Below, in pieces: positions 1 through 7,187 of a stretch of DNA of 64,000 bases (positions within the stretch are counted from its first letter, which is position 1; the number at the start of each line of letters is the position of its first letter). The position numbers were made by a program, and so were the translations under genes. Under the pieces are notes generated by a model. The model was not told the DNA's origin. It worked only from the letters and a program-made list of their open reading frames with translations, and did no database searches. Source of the stretch: Chelatococcus reniformis (GTDB taxonomy: Bacteria; Pseudomonadota; Alphaproteobacteria; Rhizobiales; Beijerinckiaceae); contig NZ_BMGG01000010.1 of assembly GCF_014640075.1 (NCBI RefSeq), positions 1 to 64,000 on the forward strand, in the 5' to 3' direction.

Positions 1-2
1 AC

Positions 3-422
3 ACCTGCCCGGGCGGGAAGGAGCTCCACCAGTATCGCCGTCCCTTCAGCATCGACCGCGAGGGTGTCGATCCCGAAGGCTTCATACGCTACCGCGCCAG
101 CAAGTTCGATTGCGACGCCTGCTCGCTGAAACCGCAGTGCTGCCCAAACACGCCGGCCCGCAAGATCCTGCGCTCGATCCACGAGGGCGCCCGCGACATG
201 GCCAGGGACATCGCGCAGACCGACGCATATGTCACCTCGAGGCGCGAGCGGAAGAAGGTCGAGATGCTCTTCGCGCATCTCAAGCGCATCCTGAAGCTCG
301 ATCGGCTGCGATTACGCGGACCGAACGGCGCCAGAGACGAGTTCCACCTCGCCGCAGCAGCCCAGAACCTCAGGAAGCTCGCCAAACTCCTACCGAACGG
401 GCCGCAGATCAGGCCCGCATGA
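3..422 (+). CDS. IS1182-type transposase, C-terminal fragment (5' end outside window)
   Basis: The open frame runs in from the left edge and stops with TGA at 420-422. The visible 139 residues begin with TCPGGKEL, followed by a cysteine pair (CDAC) and a CC pair, which resemble the zinc-ribbon-like segment near the C-terminus of IS1182-family DDE transposases. The remaining part (RRERKKVEMLFAHLKRIL) matches the typical IS1182 C-terminal helix region. The catalytic DDE core would lie upstream of the window, so intactness cannot be judged. Family assignment is from recognised motifs; the element's terminal repeats were not identified. Confidence 0.75.
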   Translation, partial: TCPGGKELHQYRRPFSIDREGVDPEGFIRYRASKFDCDACSLKPQCCPNTPARKILRSIHEGARDMARDIAQTDAYVTSRRERKKVEMLFAHLKRILKLDRLRLRGPNGARDEFHLAAAAQNLRKLAKLLPNGPQIRPA

Positions 423-609
423 GAGGGCCAGCCTCGATCGACCAAATCCGCCACGCGGCGGCTGCGCTCAAATGACCGACTTTTTCAACGACATCGGCGC
501 CGAGCGGCCGGACGTCGATGAGGACGCCTCTATACGTGCGGCCGGTTCGTCCTCCTCACTGCTATAGATGCCGCAAATGGGATATCTCCCGGCAGAGTAG
601 GAGCAGACT

Positions 610-789
610 ATGGCCGAACGATTTGAACGTCACCGCCAAGCCTGGACGCATGAGGAGCTCGAAAAGCTGAAGCTGCTCGCCAAGAAAGGCATGGCACTGA
701 AGGCGATTTCGAAAGCGATGACGCGCAGCGAGGAATCCATCAAAGACCGCGCCAAGCTCGATGGCATCGGCATTGCCAAGCTCCGTTAG
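610..789 (+). CDS. small SANT/Myb-like HTH protein, 59 aa
   Basis: This short gene starts at ATG 610 with a purine-rich GAGTAGGAGCAG stretch just upstream and ends at TAG 787-789. The protein reads WTHEELEKLKLLAKKG, then KAISKAMTRSEESIKDRA, which is the W-x-x-E-E-x-x-x-L pattern followed by a second and third helix seen in small SANT/Myb-type or GcrA-like DNA-binding domains of Hyphomicrobiales. There is no other domain. It stands alone between the transposase remnant and a VOC gene. Function is unknown; DNA binding is an inference from the helix pattern. Confidence 0.6.
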   Translation: MAERFERHRQAWTHEELEKLKLLAKKGMALKAISKAMTRSEESIKDRAKLDGIGIAKLR

Positions 790-938
790 GTCATGCTCAC
801 GGCACGGTCTTGAGTGCCGCGCCAGGACTGTCTGGGGCGCAAGCCGAACGTCCGTAGTCGGGCGATGATTTCTGCGCCGCTCCTGTCGGATCAGCGCAGG
901 CTGGCGCGTTCTAGGTGAGCGTACCGCGGAGGAATGCC

Positions 939-1370
939 ATGCCCCAGACGATTTTCGTGAACCTGCCCGTTGCCGACCTCGCCCGCTCCGTCGCTTTCTA
1001 CGAGGCCGTAGGCGCCACTCGGCACCCCCGCTTCAGCGATGAGACCGCCACCTGCATGGTTTTTTCCGAGTCCATTCACATGATGCTGATGACCCATGCA
1101 AAGTTCGCGGAGTTCTGCCCGCGGCCGATCGCGGACGCGCGTCAGATGATCCAGGTGCTGCTCTGCCTCTCAGCGGCGAGCCGCGCGGAGGTGAACGGCA
1201 AGGTCGAGGCCGCGGTCGCTGCCGGCGGCAAGGCCGACCCCAGCAAGATCGACGAGTATGAGATGATGTACGGCCGTAGCTTCGAGGACCCCGACGGCCA
1301 CCTATGGGGCATCAACTGGATCGACCCCGCCTTGACGGGGAGCCCCCAAGGCGCGGCCGCAGCCGCCTGA
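939..1370 (+). CDS. VOC family protein (glyoxalase/bleomycin-resistance fold)
   Basis: The 143-residue protein has the VOC half-module layout: the start FVNLPVADLARSVAFYEAVGA, a central beta region, and a C-terminal FEDPDGHLWGINWID strand in which Asp-Pro-Asp-Gly-His is typical. It resembles the 'glyoxalase/lactoylglutathione lyase-like' proteins common in proteobacteria; the substrate is not predictable. ATG 939 was chosen because GGAGG lies at 928-932 with a 6-base spacer; an upstream in-frame GTG at 915 has no comparable site. It is monocistronic, followed by more than 400 bases without a gene. Confidence 0.75.
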   Translation: MPQTIFVNLPVADLARSVAFYEAVGATRHPRFSDETATCMVFSESIHMMLMTHAKFAEFCPRPIADARQMIQVLLCLSAASRAEVNGKVEAAVAAGGKADPSKIDEYEMMYGRSFEDPDGHLWGINWIDPALTGSPQGAAAAA

Positions 1371-1814
1371 GCCCACCCCGTGCTATCGCGACCGCCAACC
1401 TTCCTGGCTCGATACATCGGTAGGACGCTTCGCGCCCGCCGTCTGCTATGAGCCAAAATGTCCGCTCGCGGCTTCGAGCCGATGGTCCGCACCTGGCGCA
1501 TCGCAGACATGAGACCACCTTACTATCCAGCGCGAGCATAGGTTGAAGACCAGGGGCATCTGGGGTCTTGTCGGCCACCCCAGCTACCTCCGCATGATCG
1601 TGCTGCCGGTCGCTCGCCTTTCGCTCTGGGCACCGGCGTTCGTCGAAGCTCATGCCGCGTGTCGGGGGTGACCTTGCGGCCGCTGTCCGGGCTTTATTGA
1701 TCGCTGCCACAGGAGCGCCAGCGCGCCCAGCAGCCGCCGGCGCAGCATTGCCGGGTGAGCGCCGTGATGCAGGAGCGAGGCGGAACAACCCGGGCCGCCG
1801 GCCGTCTAAATCTT
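1371..1814. other. intergenic region without a supported gene
   Basis: No frame here shows a recognisable domain or a ribosome binding site. Open frames on both strands look like GC-rich shadows. A short inverted repeat (CTGGGGT at 1560-1566 and ACCCCAG at 1577-1583) has no following T run. Upstream in-frame starts of the next gene (GTG 1755, ATG 1767) lie here. I see no promoter that I can defend. Confidence 0.4.
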
Positions 1815-2822
1815 ATGGTCGTGCCCCCGCCTCGAACGCTGCCCAAGTCTCTCCACGCAGCCGCTTCAGCGCTGGTCCTGCTCCTCGCCCTCGCCACCGG
1901 CCCCGCTGTCGCCCTTACGGCCGAGGACCTGAGCCGCGCCACCCTCGGCGCCCCTGCCAAGTCCGACAAGCAGCCGGATCCCTTCATCGCCAAGGCCCAG
2001 GTGCTGCTCAGCCGGCGCAGCATTTCGCCCGGGGTGATCGACGGCGTCGACGGGGAGAACTACCGCAAGGCCATCGCCCAGTTCCGCCGGCAGAACGGGC
2101 TCGGCGCGGGCGAGGAGATGGACGAGCAGACCTGGCAGGCGCTGGGGGGCGAGGCGGCGGGTGATATCGCGACGGACTACACGGTCACGGAGGTCGACGC
2201 CGCGACCGACTTTCCCCGCAGGATCCCGCGCGACTATGCCAGGCAGGCGGCGATGAAGCGGCTCGCCTATACCAGCCCGGACGAGATGCTGGCCGAGCGC
2301 TTCCACATGAGCGAAGCGCTGCTCGGGGCCCTCAATCCCAAGGCCGACTTCGGCAAGGCCGGGGAGCGGATCCGTGTCATGTCGGTGGCCCGCACGCCGC
2401 CGGATGCGGCGGTGGAGCGGATCGATGCGGTCAAGAGCACAGGCATGGTCATTGTCTACGGGCCGGGCGAGCAGATCCTGGCGAGCTATCCCGCCACCAT
2501 CGGCAGCAGCGAGACGCCGTCGCCGACGGGCGAGTACAAGGTGCAGCGCATCGCGCGCAATCCGACCTACCACTACGACCCGGACAAGAACTTCCGGCAG
2601 GGCCGCAATAGAAAGAAGCTCATCCTGCCGCCCGGTCCGAACAATCCGGTGGGCAGCGTGTGGATCGCCTTGTCGAAGCCGACCTTCGGCATTCATGGCA
2701 CGCCCGAGCCGTCTCAGGTGAGCAAGACGTCGTCGCACGGCTGCATCAGGCTGACGAACTGGGATGCCGAGGAGCTGGCTGGGCTGGTGAAGCCGGGTGT
2801 GCCCGTGCGTTTCGTGGAGTAG
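1815..2822 (+). CDS. L,D-transpeptidase (YkuD) with peptidoglycan-binding domain
   Basis: The protein probably crosslinks or anchors peptidoglycan in the periplasm. An N-terminal signal peptide (LPKSLHAAASALVLLLALAT, ending near AVALT) is followed by a putative peptidoglycan-binding domain 1 (about residues 57-112) and a C-terminal YkuD domain (about 205-335). The catalytic signature is complete: FGIHGTPEPS and, 14 residues on, SSHGCIRLTN with the nucleophilic Cys at about 310. ATG 1815 gives a compact signal peptide. GTG 1755 or ATG 1767 would add 16-20 residues with no better ribosome site. The family is common in multiple copies in Hyphomicrobiales, so the specific role is unknown. Confidence 0.85.
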   Translation: MVVPPPRTLPKSLHAAASALVLLLALATGPAVALTAEDLSRATLGAPAKSDKQPDPFIAKAQVLLSRRSISPGVIDGVDGENYRKAIAQFRRQNGLGAGEEMDEQTWQALGGEAAGDIATDYTVTEVDAATDFPRRIPRDYARQAAMKRLAYTSPDEMLAERFHMSEALLGALNPKADFGKAGERIRVMSVARTPPDAAVERIDAVKSTGMVIVYGPGEQILASYPATIGSSETPSPTGEYKVQRIARNPTYHYDPDKNFRQGRNRKKLILPPGPNNPVGSVWIALSKPTFGIHGTPEPSQVSKTSSHGCIRLTNWDAEELAGLVKPGVPVRFVE

Positions 2823-2845
2823 GGCCCTGTTCTTTGAGTGGATGG

Positions 2846-2868
2846 ATGGCCGGGTCAAGCCCGGCCAT
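2846..2868. repeat. palindromic element, family A (GTCAAGC loop)
   Basis: ATGGCCGGG at 2846-2854 pairs with CCCGGCCAT at 2860-2868 around TCAAG, followed by GACGAG. The same arms occur within cobG (11181-11297) and in the livK-livF gap (57274-57388), and a diverged copy follows copA. It lies 24 bases after the L,D-transpeptidase stop; a partly matching half (GGGCTTGACCGGGC) follows near 2910. Confidence 0.75.
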
Positions 2869-2976
2869 GACGAGGCTGGGGCGGGAAAGCCTTTATCCTC
2901 GGCGTCGTGGCTGGGCTTGACCGGGCGAGCCATCGGCTCCAGGTCCAAGACCTCACGTGCAGGGTACGCGGCGCGG

Positions 2977-3735
2977 ATGGCGTGTGCGATCGTTGCAGCT
3001 GTTGCGCAGGTGGCCGTGGCGCAGGCACGTCCGGTCAAGCCCGCGCCAGCACCTGCCACGGCGCCGCTGCCTCCACCGCGGCCGCCGGAGCTGGCGCCGC
3101 GGCCCCGCCCTCCGGACGGCCCCGGCGCAGCGGCACCGGCGGTCGACCCCGCGGCCTTCGCCGCCTGCCTCAAGGATTTCGCGGATCGGGGAGGGGAGGC
3201 TGCCGCCCCCAAGCCCACGGACAAGCCCACGGACAAGCCCGCCGACATGGCCGGCGCCTGCGCCATCCCGGCGCCGGTGACATTTGCGCGCCTGCGCCTC
3301 TTCGACGGGTCCGTCGTCACGCTCGACAGTGCGGTGACCGTGCGCTGCAGCCTGGCCGTCGAGCTGGTGACTTGGATCCGCGATGATCTGACCGCCATCG
3401 CCAGGCGCCACGGCGCAGCCCTGGCGCAGCTGACCGGCGTCGGCGGCCACGCCTGTCGCCCGCGCAACGGCCAGGCCGGCGCGCCGATCAGTGAGCACGC
3501 CAGCGGCAACGCCTTCGACATGCGGGCCCTCAAGCTCGCCGACCGGCGCGTCATCGAGCTCACGGACCCGGATGCAGCCACCAAGAGCCTCCGCGACGAG
3601 GTGAAGACGAGCGCCTGCGCCCGCTTCACGACCGTGCTGGGCCCGGGGGCCGACAGCGCGCACGCAAGCCATCTTCACGTGGACTTGCGCGAGCGCCGCG
3701 GCGGCTTCCGGATGTGCCAGTGGAACGTGGACTGA
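2977..3735 (+). CDS. extensin-like family protein
   Basis: This 252-residue exported protein has a short hydrophobic leader (MACAIVAAVAQVAVAQA), a proline-rich linker (PAPAPATAPLPPPRPPELAP), three KPTD-type repeats, and a C-terminal extensin-like domain with CSLAVELVTWI, TGVGGHACRPRNG, ISEHASGNAFDM and HASHLHVDLRERRGG. The S/H/H-rich core resembles the D-Ala-D-Ala carboxypeptidase/peptidase fold. I infer a cell-wall or envelope role, helped by the neighbouring L,D-transpeptidase. The start at ATG 2977 excludes an in-frame extension (from 2797) that would be encoded by the palindromic repeat at 2846-2868. Confidence 0.8.
   Translation: MACAIVAAVAQVAVAQARPVKPAPAPATAPLPPPRPPELAPRPRPPDGPGAAAPAVDPAAFAACLKDFADRGGEAAAPKPTDKPTDKPADMAGACAIPAPVTFARLRLFDGSVVTLDSAVTVRCSLAVELVTWIRDDLTAIARRHGAALAQLTGVGGHACRPRNGQAGAPISEHASGNAFDMRALKLADRRVIELTDPDAATKSLRDEVKTSACARFTTVLGPGADSAHASHLHVDLRERRGGFRMCQWNVD
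3211..3246 (+). repeat. 12-bp tandem repeat, three units, in the extensin-like gene
   Basis: AAGCCCACGGAC at 3211-3222 is repeated exactly at 3223-3234 and with two changes at 3235-3246. It encodes Lys-Pro-Thr-Asp, Lys-Pro-Thr-Asp and Lys-Pro-Ala-Asp in the linker region, so copy-number change would keep the frame. Confidence 0.85.
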
Positions 3736-3813
3736 TAGACGGTGCCGGTCCTCGACCGGCACCGGGGGAGGTCTTCAGGCCCGGGCCGGGCCGATCGCTT
3801 CCGATCCCACCCG

Positions 3814-4656
3814 TTACCCCTTGATGAAGGCGAGCAGGTCCGGGTTGAGGACATCGGCATGGGTGGTGAGCATGCCGTGAGGGAAGCCTGGATAAACCTT
3901 CAAGGTGCCGTTCTTGACCAGCTTGACCGAGAGGCGGCCGGCAGCGTCGATCGGCACCACCTGGTCGTCGTCGCCGTGCATCACCAGGCTCGGCACGCCG
4001 ATCGCCTTCAGGTCCTCGGTCTGGTCGGTCTCGGAAAAGGCCTTGATTCCCTCGTAGTGGGCTTTGGCGCTGCCCATCATGCCCTGCCGCCACCAGTTCC
4101 AGACGACGCCCTGCGAGGCGGTCGCGCCCGGCCGGTTGAAGCCGTAGAACGGGCCGGAGGCCACATCGAGGAAGAACTGGGAGCGGTTGGCGGCGAGCCC
4201 GGCGCGCAGGCCATCGAACACCTCGATCGGCAGGCCGCCCGGATTGGCCTGCGTCTTCAGCATCAGTGGCGGCACGGCGCTGACCAGCACCGCCTTGGCG
4301 ACGCGGCCCTGCGGCTCGCCGTGCCGCGCGACATAGCGCGCCACCTCGCCGCCACCGGTGGAGTGGCCGATGTGCACCGCATTCCTCAGGTCCAGGTGCT
4401 CGGCCACGGCGGAGGCGTCAGCGGCGTAGTGGTCCATGTCGTGGCCCTCGCTCACCTGGCTGGAGCGGCCGTGGCCGCGCCGGTCGTGGGCGACGACCCG
4501 GTAGCCGCGCTGGACGAAGAACAGCATCTGGCTGTCCCAGTCGTCCGCCGACAGCGGCCAGCCGTGGTGGAACACGATCGGCTGCGCGTCCTTCGGGCCC
4601 CAGTCCTTGTAGAAGATCTCGACGCCGTCCTTCGTCGTGACGAAACCGCTGCTCAT
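3814..4656 (-). CDS. alpha/beta hydrolase, non-haem chloroperoxidase/esterase-like
   Basis: The 280-residue protein has the alpha/beta-hydrolase core: the [11 protein letters not shown] oxyanion loop near residue 30, the nucleophile elbow GHSTGGGE with Ser99, an acid at Asp231 in HGDDDQVVP, and His260 in GFPHGM. This is the set seen in cofactor-free haloperoxidases, which act in vivo mainly as esterases or perhydrolases. The natural substrate is not predictable. There is no signal peptide, so it is probably cytoplasmic. It is transcribed towards the extensin-like gene (convergent) and stands alone. Confidence 0.85.
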   Translation of the reverse strand: MSSGFVTTKDGVEIFYKDWGPKDAQPIVFHHGWPLSADDWDSQMLFFVQRGYRVVAHDRRGHGRSSQVSEGHDMDHYAADASAVAEHLDLRNAVHIGHSTGGGEVARYVARHGEPQGRVAKAVLVSAVPPLMLKTQANPGGLPIEVFDGLRAGLAANRSQFFLDVASGPFYGFNRPGATASQGVVWNWWRQGMMGSAKAHYEGIKAFSETDQTEDLKAIGVPSLVMHGDDDQVVPIDAAGRLSVKLVKNGTLKVYPGFPHGMLTTHADVLNPDLLAFIKG

Positions 4657-4821
4657 GGTGTGCTCCTGTCGCTGATCGTCCGCGATGATCTGCGCGAAGG
4701 CCGCAGCGGGAGGCGCCGGGCCACCGAGCCGCGCGGGGCGGGCCGCACCGCGCAGCGGGAGATATAGAGGGAGGGCCCGCCCCTCGCACCTGCCGATCAG
4801 CGCCAGCCGCGGGATGCCCGC

Positions 4822-5235
4822 TCAGACGTCGAGCGAGCCCTCCGGCTCCGGCTGGTGGCAGCAGACGCACAGCTTGTTGCCGTCGGGGTCGCGGAAGTAG
4901 GCGCCGTAATAGTGGGGGTGATAGTGCGGCCGCAGGCCCGGTGCTCCTTCGTCCGTGGCGCCCCGGTTCAGCGCCAGCGCGTGGCAGCGGTCCACCGTGG
5001 CCCGGTCGCGCGCCAGCAGCGCCACCATCTGGCCGTTGCCGGCCGCGTGGGGGCGCCCGTCATAGGGGGCGCCGATGATGAACAGCGGCCGGTCGGCGTC
5101 GGCGGGACGCCAGAAGGCCCAGGCGGTGTCCGGGTCGGCATCGGCCATCGGGTAGCCCAGTTCGCTCATCAGGGCGTCGTAGAAGGCGAAGGCCCGGTCG
5201 AAGTCGGTGATCCCGACGGTGATGTGCGACAGCAT
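4822..5235 (-). CDS. VOC family protein (glyoxalase-like)
   Basis: The protein (137 aa) begins MLSHITVGITDFDRAFAFYD and ends with YFRDPDGNKLCVCCHQPEPEG, the two hallmark strands of a single VOC module. Candidate metal-binding His and Glu residues are present (His4; the HYHPHYYG segment is unusually His/Tyr-rich). ATG at 5233-5235 is preceded by a GAGG-type ribosome site. The substrate is unknown. It is divergent from the cobalamin cluster and lies just upstream of its riboswitch. A longer in-frame start to 5670 would run antisense through the riboswitch and is rejected. Confidence 0.78.
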   Translation of the reverse strand: MLSHITVGITDFDRAFAFYDALMSELGYPMADADPDTAWAFWRPADADRPLFIIGAPYDGRPHAAGNGQMVALLARDRATVDRCHALALNRGATDEGAPGLRPHYHPHYYGAYFRDPDGNKLCVCCHQPEPEGSLDV

Positions 5236-5384
5236 GGGCAGCGCTCCTCGGCTTGGTCTTGTCGTTGCGATTCCCCCATCATCCCAGCACGTCATGACTG
5301 CGCGATGCCAGTGATGTCCCGTAGCCGGGCTCGGCCGTGGGCCGCCATTGACAAGGACCGCCGGCCTATCCCAAGTGGGGGCTT

Positions 5385-5575
5385 CGCGACGGTTACCTCC
5401 ACGGCGTGCCGTGGAGTGGGAATGCGGTGCGGCCACGGGCGATCCCGCGCGTGGCCAAGGCCGCAGCTGCCCCCGCAACTGTAAGCGGCGAGCCTGACGC
5501 CAATGGCCACTGGACACCCGTCCGGGAAGGCGGCGTGGGCGCTTCAAGCCGCGAGCCAGGAGACCGGCCGTCGCA
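5385..5575 (+). promoter_or_regulatory. cobalamin (adenosylcobalamin) riboswitch
   Basis: The sequence contains the conserved cobalamin riboswitch core in order: GGAATGCGGTGCGG (5419-5432), the GCAGCTGCCCCCGCAACTGT stretch (5463-5482), AATGGCCACTGG (5502-5513), GGGAAGGCGG (5524-5533) and the B12-box-like GCGAGCCAGGAGACCGGCC (5551-5569). An initial stem CTCCACGG/CCGTGGAG is visible at 5397-5414. It lies on the plus strand directly ahead of DUF1636-cobW-cobN. Known riboswitches of this class lower expression when adenosylcobalamin is plentiful. Boundaries are approximate. Confidence 0.93.
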
Positions 5576-5617
5576 CCCACGGAACCAGCCGCCGGCGGGG
5601 CGGCGAAGGAGTTCGCC

Positions 5618-5677
5618 ATGATCCCGATTTCCATCAACGCCGATCGTCGCATGCATCGCCCGTGCCGCACGGGCTGA
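5618..5677 (+). CDS. possible 19-residue leader peptide behind the riboswitch
   Basis: ATG 5618 has an excellent ribosome site (GAAGGAG at 5606-5612, 5-base spacer) and gives a 19-residue peptide, MIPISINADRRMHRPCRTG, ending at TGA 5675-5677. The next recognisable gene begins at 5727 without a strong site of its own. I infer that ribosomes loaded here may be the target of riboswitch control, with downstream genes coupled to it. It could also be chance; the peptide matches no family I know. Confidence 0.4.
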   Translation: MIPISINADRRMHRPCRTG

Positions 5678-5726
5678 CTGGCATGGCCACGGCCCAGGCC
5701 GCCCGCCGCCGCGCCCGGTTCGCCGC

Positions 5727-6131
5727 GTGAGCGCCGCCCCCGATACCGTCCTCTTCGTCTGCACCACCTGCCGGCGGCCCACGGGCGCGGCGGACGGCGG
5801 CTATGACGAGCCCGGCCCGGCGCTCGCCGAGGCGCTCGGCGCGCGCCTCGACGGCAGCGGCGTCACCATCGCGCCGATGCAGTGCCTGTCGGCGTGCAAG
5901 CGGCCGTGCGCCGTCGCCTTGAAGGCGCCGGGCAAATGGACCTACGTGGTCGGCGACCTCGACGGGGTGGAGCACCTCGACGACGTCGTTGCGGCCGCGC
6001 GCCTCTACCACGCCTCCGCCGACGGCATCGTGCCGTGGCGCGAGCGCCCGCTTCCCTTCCGCAAAGGCGTCGTCGCGCGCGTTCCGCCCCTCCCGGGCGC
6101 CGACCGGTCGACGCCGGAGACCCGTTCATGA
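5727..6131 (+). CDS. DUF1636 family metal-binding protein
   Basis: The 134-residue protein has a thioredoxin-like ferredoxin layout: VLFVCTTCRRP (Cys12, Cys15) near the N-terminus and QCLSACKRPC (Cys53, Cys57, Cys61) in the middle. DUF1636 proteins are often found beside cobW and cobN; an iron-sulfur or cobalt-handling role is suspected but not proven. It starts with GTG 5727 and overlaps cobW by four bases (ATGA at 6128-6131), so the two are probably translationally coupled and lie under the riboswitch. Confidence 0.8.
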   Translation: MSAAPDTVLFVCTTCRRPTGAADGGYDEPGPALAEALGARLDGSGVTIAPMQCLSACKRPCAVALKAPGKWTYVVGDLDGVEHLDDVVAAARLYHASADGIVPWRERPLPFRKGVVARVPPLPGADRSTPETRS

Positions 6132-7162
6132 CCGAGCTCGCCCGCGTACCCTGCACCATCGTCACCGGCTTCCTGGGCTCCGGCAAGACGACGCTGATCC
6201 GCCATCTCCTCACCCATGCCGGCGGCCGCCGGCTCGCCGTCATCGTCAACGAGTTCGGCGACGTCGGCATCGACGGCGAACTGCTCAAGGGCTGCGGCGA
6301 CGCAGCCTGCCCGGACGAGAACATCGTCGAACTGGCCAACGGCTGCCTGTGCTGCACCGTGGCCGATGATTTCGTGCCGGCCCTCGACCAGATCCTGGCG
6401 CGCGAGCCGAAGGTCGATCACATCGTCATCGAGACCTCGGGCCTCGCCCTGCCCAAGCCGCTGGTGCAGGCCTTCCACTGGCCGGCGATCAAGAGCCGGG
6501 TCACCGTCGATGGCGTCGTCGCCGTAGTCGACGGCGCGGCGCTCGCCGACGGGCGCGTCGCCGACGACCTGGAGGCGCTGGCCGCCCAGCGGGTGGCGGA
6601 CGTTCAGCTCGACCACGACGATCCGGTGGAGGAGGTGTTCGCCGATCAGATCGCCTGCGCCGACCTGATCGTGCTCAGCAAGGGCGACCTCGTCGATGCT
6701 GGCGGCCTCGCCCGCGCCCGCACCGAGGTGGAGCAGGCGCTCGGGCGGCCCGTCACCATCGTCCAGGCGGCCCGCGGCGAGGTCGACCCGGCCGTGCTGC
6801 TGGGCCTGGGCGTCGGCACCGAGACCGATATCGACAACCGCAAGACCCTGCACGATGACGAGCTCGATCACGACCACGACGATTTCGACAGCTTCGTCGT
6901 GGCGCTGCCGGAGGTCGCCGACCCCAAGGCGCTGGCCGCGCGCATCGCCGCGACCGCCGAGGCGCAGAACGTGCTCCGGGTGAAGGGCTTCGCCGCGGTC
7001 GCCGGCAAGCCCATGCGCCTCCTGGTGCAGGGCGTCGGCCGCCGCGTCAGTCACCACTACGACCGCGACTGGGGGCCGGGCGAGGCGCGCGGCGGCCAGA
7101 TCGTCGTCATCGGCCTCAAGGGCCTCGACCGCGCCGCGATCGAGCGCGCATTGTCGGCGTGA
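6128..7162 (+). CDS. cobW: CobW, GTPase of the cobalamin cobalt-supply system
   Basis: The 344-residue protein is a G3E-family P-loop GTPase. The Walker A GFLGSGKTT is at about residues 14-22, the metal-binding CLCC motif lies in NGCLCCTV near residue 76, and a His/Asp-rich stretch (HDDELDHDHDDFD) lies before the C-terminal CobW_C domain. CobW proteins are metallochaperones thought to deliver Co(II) to the CobN-containing chelatase. The position immediately before cobN fits. The ATG overlaps the DUF1636 stop codon; cobN follows after 25 bases. Confidence 0.95.
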   Translation: MTELARVPCTIVTGFLGSGKTTLIRHLLTHAGGRRLAVIVNEFGDVGIDGELLKGCGDAACPDENIVELANGCLCCTVADDFVPALDQILAREPKVDHIVIETSGLALPKPLVQAFHWPAIKSRVTVDGVVAVVDGAALADGRVADDLEALAAQRVADVQLDHDDPVEEVFADQIACADLIVLSKGDLVDAGGLARARTEVEQALGRPVTIVQAARGEVDPAVLLGLGVGTETDIDNRKTLHDDELDHDHDDFDSFVVALPEVADPKALAARIAATAEAQNVLRVKGFAAVAGKPMRLLVQGVGRRVSHHYDRDWGPGEARGGQIVVIGLKGLDRAAIERALSA

Positions 7163-7187
7163 TCCACCCGCCCGGGGGCGTGCGCCC

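Noticed and set aside
423-609. Right terminal repeat of the IS1182-type element
   Set aside because: A plausible end near TTTTTCAACG (484-493) is visible, but the left end is outside the window so no inverted repeat can be matched.
1142-1510. 122-codon minus-strand open frame near the first VOC gene
   Set aside because: It overlaps the VOC gene antisense and shows no domain; possibly decayed repeat DNA, not a supportable gene.
2797-2976. N-terminal extension of the extensin-like protein
   Set aside because: The extra 60 codons include the palindromic repeat, have no ribosome site, and precede a normal signal peptide starting at 2977.
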